A DNA stretch of 19,055 bases from SCSIO-59966 sp046566185. Lineage in GTDB: Bacteria > Actinomycetota > Actinomycetes > Actinomycetales > SCSIO-59966. The stretch covers positions 1 through 19,055 of the forward strand of contig JBKHXE010000174.1 in the NCBI GenBank assembly GCA_046566185.1. The letters are read 5' to 3'. The notes under the pieces were generated by a model. That model worked only from the letters and a program-made list of their open reading frames with translations. It was not told the DNA's origin and made no database searches. Positions 1-8,954 of this stretch are shown here, in pieces. A program made the position numbers and the translations under genes. Position 1 is the first letter of the stretch. Each line of letters begins with the position of its first letter.

Positions 1-4
1 AGGG

Positions 5-661
5 CTACACGACTCGGCCGAGCAGGCGCCGCACCTCGGCCGTCGTCGCGGCGACGTCCCCGCGGTGGAGCACCGCCGCCATCCCGACCGCCTGCGCCCC
101 CTCGACGTTCCACGGCAGGTCGTCGACCATCACGCACTCCTGCGGCGGCACGCCGAGCAGGTCGGCGGTGTGCGTGAAGATCCGGGCCTCCGGCTTGCGC
201 ATCCCCACCTCACCGGAGATGACGACGGCGTCGAACATCTCGTCCCAGCCGGTGCGGTCGTAGGTGTTGCCCCACGAGTTCGACAGCAGGGCGGTCGGGA
301 CGCCGGCGGCGCGGGCCCGGCGCACGAGGTCGAGCATCGCGGGCTCGGGCTCCTCCAGCCCGGCGAGCATCCGCTGCAGCAGACCGGTGGCCGACACGGC
401 GGAGCCCCGCAGGTGCAGCTCGTCGGCGAGCAGCCGCTCGAACTCCTCCGGCTGCATCTCGCCGCGCTCGAGCGCGTGCACCGGCGCGGCGGCCGGGCCG
501 GCCCCGGCCTCACCCTCCTCGAGCTCGCGCCAGGCGCGCAGCACGTCCAGGTAGTGCTCGACGTCGACGCCGTCGGACTCGGCCCACGCGGCCATCGCGC
601 CGTCCAGGGGGACGGTGAGGACGCCACCCCAGTCGACCAGCAGCGCACGGTGGTGGGTCAC
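5..661 (-). CDS. HAD-superfamily hydrolase (subfamily IA-like)
   Basis: A 218-residue soluble protein with the HAD fold. Motif I is DWGGVLT with the nucleophile at Asp10; motif II is the Ser of LLSNSWG (Ser127); motif III is Lys156 in GMRKPEA; motif IV is the Asp180-Asp181 pair in VMVDDLPWN. A helical cap lies at about residues 17-110. The second Asp of the usual DxD is Gly12, so the general acid/base of classical HAD phosphatases is missing, as in some HAD-IA members such as those with a DxGGV motif. Substrate is unknown; small phosphoesters are likely if it is active. The GTG start overlaps the TGA of the upstream CpaE-like gene (GTGA), so it is the last gene of that operon and is translationally coupled. 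The stop is TAG near the window edge. The family call is firm, the substrate unassigned. Confidence 0.88.
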   Translation of the reverse strand: MTHHRALLVDWGGVLTVPLDGAMAAWAESDGVDVEHYLDVLRAWRELEEGEAGAGPAAAPVHALERGEMQPEEFERLLADELHLRGSAVSATGLLQRMLAGLEEPEPAMLDLVRRARAAGVPTALLSNSWGNTYDRTGWDEMFDAVVISGEVGMRKPEARIFTHTADLLGVPPQECVMVDDLPWNVEGAQAVGMAAVLHRGDVAATTAEVRRLLGRVV

Positions 662-1998
662 CGGACCAGTCTCGCCGATCGTCGTCCGCGCCGTGCGCGC
701 GGTCGCTCCCGACCGGCCAGCTCGGCCGCGAGTGCCGCGATCGCCAGCCGGGCAGGCGAGGACGGCGCGTGCTCCGTGAGGGTGCGGCCGGCCAGCAGGG
801 CGGCGTCGCAGGCGGGCCGGTCGTCCGGGACGACGACCAGGTCGCGGACGCCGGCGTACCGGGTGAGGGCCTCGGTGACCTGGCGCCGCGGGTCGGCGCC
901 GACCGCGGAGGACCGCAGCCGGGTGACCACGACCCGCGGCGACGCCGACGGCACCGCCTCCGCGAGCTCCTGGAGCCCGCGGACCAGTCGCTGCAGGCCC
1001 ACCGGGTCGGCGACCCCGACGGCGAGCACGGTGTCGGCCGCCTCCAGGGCGGCCAGCGTCGCGGCGTTGCGCCGCGGCGCCGCCGTGTCGAACGAGATCT
1101 CCTCGTCGCGCTCGAGCACCGCACCGGCGTCGACGACGACCCAGCGCGCCAGGCCCCGCGCCGTGCGCAGCACCTCCTCCAGCGCGCCGCCGCCGACCTC
1201 CGGCCACCGGGCCGAGCGCGGGATGCCGGTGAGGACGCGCAGCCGCTCGGTCACGACGGGCGCGACCCGCGCCAGCGCGACGACGTCCAGCGTGCCGGCC
1301 GACGCCGACCGGCAGGCCGCCGCCACCCCGGGCGCCTCGTCGAGCAGACCCAGCACCTGCGCGACGGACGCCGCGTAGGTGTCCGCGTCGACGAGCAGGA
1401 CCTCCTCGCCCCCGGCGGCGAGCTCGGCCGCGAGCGTGACGGCGACGGTCGTCCGCCCGGGCGCTCCGACCGGACCCCACACGGTGACGACGCGACCAGC
1501 GGGCTCGTCTCCGGCCCCACCGCCGGTCTCGTGGTCCGCGGCCGCGGCGGTCGGCAGCGCCGCGGCCGGGTCGGCGACCGAGCGCCGGGCGCCGGCCGCG
1601 CGGCGCCCCGGGTCGTTCTCCACGTCCCGGACGGCGCTCTCGACGAGCGCCGCGACGTCCCCCGCCGGCGCGTCGGCCGGGGCGACGTGGGCGACGCCGA
1701 GCTGCCGCAGCCGGCGCTCGGACGGCGTCGCGCCCGCGCCGTCGGCGCGTTCGGCGGGGTCCCACAGCCCGACCACCGCGACCCCGGCGGCGGCGAGGCG
1801 GTCGATCGCGGCCCGGTCGAGGCGCCGCAGGTCGGACGAGAGCAGCACGGCCCGCGCCTGGCCGGCGGCCGCGGCGGAGAGCAGGTCGACGAGGTCGGCG
1901 CAGCGCCGGACGACGACGATGCCGGTGCCGCGTTCGAGCCCGGTGACGAGAGGCGCCTCCCACGCGCCGGTGACGGCGGTCAGGACGGTGAGCGGCAT
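658..1998 (-). CDS. CpaE-like P-loop ATPase (MinD/ParA type)
   Basis: A 446-residue protein. Residues 1-125 form a receiver-like or CpaE N-terminal domain without an obvious phosphoacceptor; 126-168 are a low-complexity linker; from about 169 a MinD/ParA-type ATPase domain begins. The P-loop reads GPVGAPGRTT (175-184): the usual Lys is Arg182, and the signature Lys of the deviant Walker A is Val177. The switch region LLVDADTY has Asp204 and Asp206. CpaE/TadZ proteins place Tad pilus machinery at the cell pole; here no pilin or TadA is in view, so a pilus role is inference. The ATG lies 5 bp after the stop of the SAF gene, with a purine-rich GGGGGTGAG overlapping that stop, and the end overlaps the HAD gene. 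It is the middle gene of the operon. The basic, Arg-rich C-terminus (about the last 15 residues) may bind membrane or DNA. Confidence 0.85.
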   Translation of the reverse strand: MPLTVLTAVTGAWEAPLVTGLERGTGIVVVRRCADLVDLLSAAAAGQARAVLLSSDLRRLDRAAIDRLAAAGVAVVGLWDPAERADGAGATPSERRLRQLGVAHVAPADAPAGDVAALVESAVRDVENDPGRRAAGARRSVADPAAALPTAAAADHETGGGAGDEPAGRVVTVWGPVGAPGRTTVAVTLAAELAAGGEEVLLVDADTYAASVAQVLGLLDEAPGVAAACRSASAGTLDVVALARVAPVVTERLRVLTGIPRSARWPEVGGGALEEVLRTARGLARWVVVDAGAVLERDEEISFDTAAPRRNAATLAALEAADTVLAVGVADPVGLQRLVRGLQELAEAVPSASPRVVVTRLRSSAVGADPRRQVTEALTRYAGVRDLVVVPDDRPACDAALLAGRTLTEHAPSSPARLAIAALAAELAGRERPRARRGRRSARLVR

Positions 1999-2003
1999 CG
2001 GGC

Positions 2004-2660
2004 TCACCCCCGGCCGGGCGTCGAGCCGGGCACCAGCACGAGCGCGATCTCGGCGTCCGCGGCCAGGGCCCGCAGGGCGCGCCGCAGCTCCTCCTCCGCG
2101 AGCAGCACCTGCACGGTGGTCGCCCCGCCGGCGCCGAGGGCGCCGCCGCCGCTCGTCACCTCGGCGACCTGCGCCGCCGACGCCAGCTGCTCCGGCTCGG
2201 TGAACGCACCTGCGCGCTCCGGGTCCGGCTCGGACACCCAGACGTCGACGAGGGCGCCGCGCACGAGGCCGTCCGGCGCCGGCCCGGCGAGCGGGACGCC
2301 GACCGGTCGGCGCTCGAGCTCCGCGGCGTCGCCGAGCGCGGCGCGGGGCACCAGCTCGCCCGGGCCCACCGCCCGCAGCGCGACGGCGCCCTCGGGGACC
2401 CCCTCCTCCGCGGTGACGTAGTGCCCCGCGGTCCCGTCGAGGCGCACGTCCACCACGGCCAGGTCGTCGGCGTCCACGCGGTCGCCCGGGACGATGGCCG
2501 CGGACGCCGCCAGGACGGGCACCGTGTCGTCGGCCGACGCCACGACCCGGCTGCCGACGACCACCGACGCCAGCACGAGCAGCACACCGACGAGCAGCCG
2601 CGGGTCGCGCCACGACGGTCGGCGCAGCCGCTGGGCCGCGGGTGCAGGTGGCTGGCTCAC
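2004..2660 (-). CDS. SAF-domain membrane protein (CpaB/RcpC-like)
   Basis: A 218-residue protein. The basic N-terminus (RLRRPSWRDPR) precedes one membrane segment at about residues 22-42, then a SAF domain at about 46-110 (VPVLAASAAIVPGDRV and the turn GPGELVPRAAL). The rest (111-218) is a beta-rich extracytoplasmic region resembling the C-terminal half of RcpC/CpaB. Proteins of this type assist the outer-membrane or wall part of Tad/Flp systems; in Gram-positive actinomycetes the target is unclear. The GTG start is preceded by GGGGGA at a short spacing; an upstream ATG at 2736 (MTQDDPD) is possible but lacks a better ribosome site. It heads the operon with the CpaE-like ATPase and HAD genes, divergent from the HTH gene across 189 bp. 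Confidence 0.82.
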   Translation of the reverse strand: MSQPPAPAAQRLRRPSWRDPRLLVGVLLVLASVVVGSRVVASADDTVPVLAASAAIVPGDRVDADDLAVVDVRLDGTAGHYVTAEEGVPEGAVALRAVGPGELVPRAALGDAAELERRPVGVPLAGPAPDGLVRGALVDVWVSEPDPERAGAFTEPEQLASAAQVAEVTSGGGALGAGGATTVQVLLAEEELRRALRALAADAEIALVLVPGSTPGRG

Positions 2661-2835
2661 GATTCCCCCGTGGTGCTCGTCGGTGCATGGTGGCTCGCGA
2701 CGGTGGTCCGGTCCGTCCGGGTCGTCCTGGGTCATCCTGCCCGGTCGCCGCCCGGCGGCGCACCGCCCGTCCACAGCCCGTGGATCACTCGTCGGCCGCA
2801 CCTGCCCTGCGTGCCAGACTGAGGCCGCCGAAGCG

Positions 2836-2842
2836 AAGGAGG
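2836..2842 (+). promoter_or_regulatory. Strong Shine-Dalgarno of the HTH gene
   Basis: AAGGAGG, a near-perfect anti-16S match, sits 7 bases before the GTG at 2850. It fixes that GTG as the start. It is the strongest ribosome site seen in the window. Confidence 0.85.
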
Positions 2843-2849
2843 TGCTCGG

Positions 2850-3092
2850 GTGCCGCCGCGGTTCCTGCCGCTCACCGAGGTCGCGGAGATCCTCAACGTC
2901 TCCGCCGCCCAGGCCTACGCCCTCGTCCGCAGCGGCGAGCTGCCGGCGATCAAGGTCGGCGGCCGGGGGCAGTGGCGCGTCGAGACGACCGAGCTCGAGT
3001 CGTACATCCAGCGCAAGTACGCCGAGACGCGCGCCATGGTGACGGCCCGGCCGTCCGGCGACGACCAGCAGTCGGACGCCGACCCGCACTGA
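2850..3092 (+). CDS. Excisionase/BldC-type helix-turn-helix protein
   Basis: An 80-residue DNA-binding protein. The MerR-like winged HTH (HTH_17 class) spans about residues 6-56: LTEVAEILNVSAAQAYALV is the HTH, RSGELPAIKVGG the wing-forming turn, and QWRVETTELESYI the following strand and helix. The tail (57-80) is charged and probably disordered. Relatives include BldC, which binds direct repeats as head-to-tail oligomers, and phage excisionases. No phage genes are nearby, so a chromosomal regulator is more likely than an excisionase. It is monocistronic, divergent from the SAF gene and convergent with the next gene, whose stop is 10 bases away. Possible targets are the phased CAAAC repeats at 3742-3771 (inference only). 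Confidence 0.85.
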   Translation: MPPRFLPLTEVAEILNVSAAQAYALVRSGELPAIKVGGRGQWRVETTELESYIQRKYAETRAMVTARPSGDDQQSDADPH

Positions 3093-3105
3093 CCGCGCCC
3101 GGTCA
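3090..3105. terminator. Small hairpin holding both convergent stop codons
   Basis: TGACCG, loop CGCC, CGGTCA: six perfect base pairs with a 4-base loop. The first three bases are the TGA of the HTH gene and the last three are the complement of the TGA of the opposing gene, so the two stops pair with each other. No T-run follows on either strand. It may slow or end transcription both ways, but the stem is short. Confidence 0.4.
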
Positions 3106-3660
3106 CCCGAGCGCTCCCCGGACGACGCGCAGCGCCACGAAGGGCACCGTGATCACCGAGCGCACCGCGCCGGCACGGCGCACCTCCCCGACGGGGTGCG
3201 CCGCGACGTCCACGTGGTCGGCCCCGACGCGGTCGATCGTGCCGCTCACCTCGCCTCCGGCCGTCAGGAGCCGGACGCCTGCCCGGTCGCGCGCGAGTGC
3301 CCTCAGGGCCGACGCCAGCCCGAGCCGCCGCAGCACCTGACCGGGCGGCGGCGCGACCGCACGTCCGAGCCCGTCCACCCAGGCCACCGCGTGCAGCGGG
3401 ACCAGCGCCGGACCGGCCTCGGTCGCCAGCGACACCCACTCGACCGCGACGTCGGAGCACACCCCGCTCACCCGCTGCCCCCCGTCCAGCGCCAGGCCCA
3501 GACGGTGTCCCCGCGCGGCCCGCAGCCGGTCGGCGAGCGCCGTGCGGGCCCAGGCGGCCCGGGTGCGCTCGGCGACCTCGGCGTCGCGCTCGGCGTCCTC
3601 ACCGGCCCCGAGCTGGGCCTCGAGGTCGGCGAACAGCGACTCCCACCGCACGACGCGCAC
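3103..3660 (-). CDS. Conserved actinobacterial protein of unknown function
   Basis: A 185-residue soluble protein that I do not assign to a named family. Residues 1-50 are helical and charged (WESLFADLEAQL, then ERDAEVAERTRAAW), suggesting a short coiled coil. From about 52 to 95 and again 130-180 the sequence alternates hydrophobic beta strands (HRLGLALDGGQRVSG, GVRLLTAGGEVSGTIDRV), giving two similar small-barrel halves that look like a duplicated Sm- or PRC-like fold. No catalytic motif, signal peptide or membrane segment is seen. I recall similar proteins beside secA in other actinomycetes, sometimes with an unsupported regulator label. The GTG start has no clear ribosome site (GGGCTACC precedes it), so initiation may be leaderless or weak. 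It diverges from the LysM gene. Confidence 0.7.
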   Translation of the reverse strand: MRVVRWESLFADLEAQLGAGEDAERDAEVAERTRAAWARTALADRLRAARGHRLGLALDGGQRVSGVCSDVAVEWVSLATEAGPALVPLHAVAWVDGLGRAVAPPPGQVLRRLGLASALRALARDRAGVRLLTAGGEVSGTIDRVGADHVDVAAHPVGEVRRAGAVRSVITVPFVALRVVRGALG

Positions 3661-3706
3661 GGTAGCCCGCGGGCGGCCGCAGGGCGTCGCCGACTGTCCA
3701 CAGGCC

Positions 3707-3736
3707 TGGACCGCGACGCAGGCCGCCGTCTATATC
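3707..3736 (+). promoter_or_regulatory. Candidate promoter of the LysM operon
   Basis: A -35-like TGGACC (3707-3712) and -10-like TATATC (3731-3736) are 18 bases apart. The T/A-rich -10 is striking in this GC-rich DNA. The -35 overlaps an inverted repeat GTCCA-6-TGGAC (3696-3711). Transcription would begin near 3743, at the edge of the CAAAC repeats. On the other strand the same A/T patch could serve the unknown gene. Predicted only. Confidence 0.4.
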
Positions 3737-3741
3737 TTGGT

Positions 3742-3771
3742 GGCATCAAACGGCGGCAAACAGCTGCAAAC
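3742..3771. repeat. Three tandem 10-bp units ending CAAAC
   Basis: The units are GGCATCAAAC, GGCGGCAAAC and AGCTGCAAAC. CAAAC occurs at 3747-3751, 3757-3761 and 3767-3771, exactly 10 bp apart, so all three face the same side of the helix. Direct, same-orientation spacing is the pattern expected for oligomeric BldC/MerR-type or phased regulators. The repeats lie between the divergent starts at 3660 and 3794 and just after a candidate -10 element. Confidence 0.7.
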
Positions 3772-3793
3772 GCAGAGATGGGGGCGTGGCCTC

Positions 3794-4537
3794 ATGGCGC
3801 ACCGTGCGGTGGGGGGATGGGTACTCGGCACCGGCGTGGTGGCCGGGGTTGCCGGTGGGTGGCGCGCCGGCGACTGGGGCGCCGCGACCCTGGCCGGGGC
3901 CGGGTCGGGTCCGGGTGGCCTGTCGGCGGTCGTCGCGGGGACGGCCGCCCTGGTGGCGGCCGCGCTGACGGGCTGGCTGGTGCTGGGCGTGCTGGTGGCG
4001 GCCGTCGACGAGGTGCGGCCGGCCGGACGCCGTGCGGTGCCCGGCGTGGTGGTCCCGGCCCTCACCCGGCGGGTCGTGGCGGCCGTGCTCGGGGCGGGCA
4101 GCGCCTGCGCCGCACTGCCGGCGGCCGCCGACCCGCCGCCGCCGGTGGGAGTGGCGGTGGCGGCCGTCGCGGCCGAGTCCGTGGACGTCGACCCCGGCTG
4201 GCCGGCGTCCCCGGAGGAGGGCACCCTCCGCGGCCTCGACGTCGACCCCGGCTGGGCGCCCGCCCCGCCGGCACCCGTCGTCCGGACGGTCGCCGCCGAC
4301 CTCGGCCCCCTCACCCCGGCGGCCCGCGGCCCTGCCGTCACCGAGGACGCCGTCGTCGTCCGGAGGGGCGACACCCTCTGGCACATCGCGGCCCGCGCGC
4401 TGCCCGCGGGCGCGACCGACGCCGAGATCGCCGCCGAGTGGCCGCGCTGGTACGACGCCAACCGGGCGCTCATCGGGGCCGACCCGCACCACATCGAGCC
4501 CGGGCAGCGGCTCGTCCCGCCGGGGGTGACGTCGTGA
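3794..4537 (+). CDS. LysM-domain membrane protein
   Basis: A 247-residue protein. Two or three hydrophobic segments lie at about residues 8-22, 44-71 and 93-112, followed by an Ala/Pro-rich spacer holding a duplicated DVDPGW (131-136 and 149-154). A LysM domain follows at about 185-243 (VVRRGDTLWHIAARAL, then YDANRALIGADPHHIEPGQRL). LysM binds N-acetylglucosamine-containing peptidoglycan, so the protein probably tethers the membrane to the wall. The insert between GDTLW and the Asn-rich half (DAEIAAEWPRWYDAN) is typical of actinobacterial LysM proteins. ATG 3794 was chosen because the membrane segments begin right after it; the ribosome site is poor (a G-run about 10 bases upstream). Its TGA overlaps the GTG of the Rv3235-like gene, so the two are coupled. 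Confidence 0.85.
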   Translation: MAHRAVGGWVLGTGVVAGVAGGWRAGDWGAATLAGAGSGPGGLSAVVAGTAALVAAALTGWLVLGVLVAAVDEVRPAGRRAVPGVVVPALTRRVVAAVLGAGSACAALPAAADPPPPVGVAVAAVAAESVDVDPGWPASPEEGTLRGLDVDPGWAPAPPAPVVRTVAADLGPLTPAARGPAVTEDAVVVRRGDTLWHIAARALPAGATDAEIAAEWPRWYDANRALIGADPHHIEPGQRLVPPGVTS

Positions 4538-5061
4538 GCACGGCGACGCTGCGCCGGCTGCCCGTCCCGGTCAGCGAGCCCTACGCCAGCACGGCCCTGC
4601 TGCGGGACCGGTCGACCGGCTCGCGCGCGGCGCAGACCCAGCTGCTGCTCACGTTCGCGGCGACCACCCGCACCGACGGCGAGGACCGGTGGCTGGCACC
4701 GCAGCCGACACCCTCCGGCCACCTGCCTGACCCGGGGACCACGGCCCGGGCGCTCGTCCAGGCGGTCGTCGAGGTCCTCGCCGGCACGAGACCGGCGGCC
4801 CAGCTGGTGCGCTGGCTGTCGGCCGACGTGTACGCCGCCCTCCAGCGCCGCGCGGCGCTGGCGGCCCGGCTGGCCCGGCCGGCGGCGGCGTCGGGCCCGG
4901 CGCGGCGTCCGGTCGTCCGCGCGGTGCGGACGTCGGCACCGGCGGACGGCGTCGTCGAGGCGAGTGCCGTCGTCCTCGACCGCGGTCGGATCCGCGCCGT
5001 CGCGGTCCGTCTCGAGGGACTCGACGGACGCTGGCGAGCCACGGCCCTGGAGGTGGGGTGA
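4534..5061 (+). CDS. Rv3235-family protein (DUF6459-like)
   Basis: A 175-residue Ala/Arg/Pro-rich protein. The N-terminal 70 residues look disordered (RLPVPVSEPY, then QPTPSGHLPDP). The conserved part covers about 70-175: ALVQAVVEVLAGTRPAAQLV followed by WLSADVYAALQRRA, then a basic linker, then strands ending in RIRAVAVRLEGLDGRWR. This layout matches the Rv3235 family found beside secA in mycobacteria and other actinomycetes; the function is unknown. The helix-strand arrangement with no signal or membrane segment points to a cytoplasmic partner protein. GTG overlaps the LysM stop (GTGA). The TGA is only 3 bases from the end of the convergent secA gene, leaving no room for a terminator between them. 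Confidence 0.82.
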   Translation: MSTATLRRLPVPVSEPYASTALLRDRSTGSRAAQTQLLLTFAATTRTDGEDRWLAPQPTPSGHLPDPGTTARALVQAVVEVLAGTRPAAQLVRWLSADVYAALQRRAALAARLARPAAASGPARRPVVRAVRTSAPADGVVEASAVVLDRGRIRAVAVRLEGLDGRWRATALEVG

Positions 5062-5064
5062 GCG

Positions 5065-7818
<2,754 letters not shown>

Positions 7819-7879
7819 GGAGTTCTCCCGGTGGTCTGGTCACGTGTGCGGGCGCACGGCCCGCCGGGTGGGCGGACGG

Positions 7880-7895
7880 GTGTCATCGTAGACAC
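7880..7895 (-). promoter_or_regulatory. Candidate secA promoter with inverted repeat
   Basis: Read on the minus strand, GTGTC-TACGAT-GACAC: 5-bp perfect arms around a TACGAT that fits an actinobacterial -10 (TANNNT). No good -35 is seen 16-18 bases upstream (GGGTCC region). Transcription would start about 55-60 bases before the secA GTG. The arms could form an operator covering the -10. GACAC is also the core reported for WhiA sites in Streptomyces, but a pentamer is weak evidence. Confidence 0.4.
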
Positions 7896-7961
7896 GAGCG
7901 GCACCCGGACCCGGTTCCGCCGCCGGAGGGCTATCGCGTTGCCGACCCGCCCCCCGTGCGC

Positions 7962-7966
7962 GAGGG
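7962..7966 (+). promoter_or_regulatory. Ribosome site choosing the GNAT start
   Basis: GAGGG lies 7 bases before the GTG at 7974. The in-frame GTG at 7956 is preceded only by a C-run, so the later start is preferred. The tatcgc at 7932-7937 is a poor -10 candidate. Confidence 0.5.
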
Positions 7967-7973
7967 TCGGGTC

Positions 7974-8954
7974 GTGCAGGCGCCGACACTCACCGACGGC
8001 CCCGTCACGCTGCGCGCGCACCGGCCGGACGACGTTTCGTTCGTCGTCGAGTACGGCGGCCGGTTCGCAGGCGAGGTCGGTCTTCGCCCCGACGGCCAGG
8101 GCGCCGCGCAGCTCGGCTTCGGCCTGGCGCCGTGGGCGCGCGGTCGGGGCCTGATGTCGGCGGCGGTGCGCCTGGCACTCACGTGGGGGTTCGCCGAGGC
8201 GGGCCTGACCGTCGTCCACTGGAGGGCCCCCGTCGGCGACTGGGCGTCCCGTCGGGTCGCGTGGGCGTGCGGGTTCCGCATCGAGGGCACGGTGCGCGGC
8301 CTGGAGACCCGGCGCGGCGAGCGGCGCGACGCGTGGATCGGGTCGATCCTGCCCGAGGACGAGACGCGCCCCCGCCACCCCTGGCTGGAGGTCCCTCGGC
8401 TGGTGGGCGACCGTGTCGTGCTACGCCGGCACGTGGACGGCGACGCGCTGCGCATCGCCGAGGCCTGCGCCCACCCCACGACCCAGCGCTGGCTGCCGGA
8501 CCTCCCCTCGCCGTACACGGTCGTCGACGCGGCCGAGTACGTCGCCGGGCGCGAGGAGCAGCACGCCTGCGGGGCGGGCCTGTACTGGGCGATCGCCTCG
8601 CCGGACGACGACCGCCTGCTCGGCGCCGTGGGGCTGATGGAGCTGGGCGGCGGGTCGCGCAGCGGCGAGATCGGCTACTGGGTGCATCCCGACGCCCGCG
8701 GCAAGGGGGTCGCCGCCGCGGCGACCCGGCTCGCCGCGCGGCACGCCCTGCTGCCGGACGACGTCGGGGGGCTCGGCCTCGCCCGCGTCACCCTGCGCGC
8801 CGCCGAGCCGAACGTCGCGTCGCGGCGGACGGCCGAGAACGCCGGGTTCACGGCCGTCGGGCGCGACCGCGACGCCGAGCGGCTGCGCGACGGCACGGTC
8901 TGCGACTTCGTGCGCTACGACCTGCTCGCCACCGAGCTACGCACCCCTCCGTGA
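7974..8954 (+). CDS. Tandem GNAT acetyltransferase, first domain shortened
   Basis: A 326-residue protein (332 if GTG 7956 is used) with two GNAT domains. Domain 2 (about residues 135-322) looks complete: VVLRRHVDGD, YWAIASPDDDRLLGAVGL, and the acetyl-CoA loop HPDARGKGVAAAAT, then RTAENAGFTAVGR. Domain 1 (about 1-125) has TLTDGPVTLRAHRPDDV running straight into SFVVEYGGRFAGEVGLRP, then the loop APWARGRGLM and RRVAWACGFRIEGTVRG. Compared with domain 2, about 45 residues between strand 1 and the central sheet are missing, so domain 1 may be structural only. Substrate is unknown; the general family acetylates amines on small molecules, antibiotics or protein N-termini. It is convergent with the glycosylase gene, and its stop lies inside a shared hairpin. 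Confidence 0.85.
   Translation: MQAPTLTDGPVTLRAHRPDDVSFVVEYGGRFAGEVGLRPDGQGAAQLGFGLAPWARGRGLMSAAVRLALTWGFAEAGLTVVHWRAPVGDWASRRVAWACGFRIEGTVRGLETRRGERRDAWIGSILPEDETRPRHPWLEVPRLVGDRVVLRRHVDGDALRIAEACAHPTTQRWLPDLPSPYTVVDAAEYVAGREEQHACGAGLYWAIASPDDDRLLGAVGLMELGGGSRSGEIGYWVHPDARGKGVAAAATRLAARHALLPDDVGGLGLARVTLRAAEPNVASRRTAENAGFTAVGRDRDAERLRDGTVCDFVRYDLLATELRTPP

Noticed and set aside
2661..3089. Longer reading frame for the SAF gene running to 3089 on the minus strand
   Set aside because: It would cover the HTH gene on the opposite strand, which has a strong ribosome site and clear domain; the membrane segment of the SAF protein follows the GTG at 2660.
2850..3092. Phage excisionase and an attachment site
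   Set aside because: The HTH fold fits, but there is no integrase, phage gene or flanking direct repeat nearby.
2767..3702. GTCCACA motifs at 2769-2775 and 3696-3702 (and one at 12791-12797 on the other strand) resembling actinobacterial DnaA boxes (TTGTCCACA)
   Set aside because: They match 7 or 8 of 9 bases, are scattered singly, and one more copy lies inside the lpqB coding region near 13065. There is no cluster or A/T-rich unwinding region, so no origin.
5062..5064. Terminator between the Rv3235-like gene and secA
   Set aside because: Only three bases separate the stops and no stem is visible across the junction.
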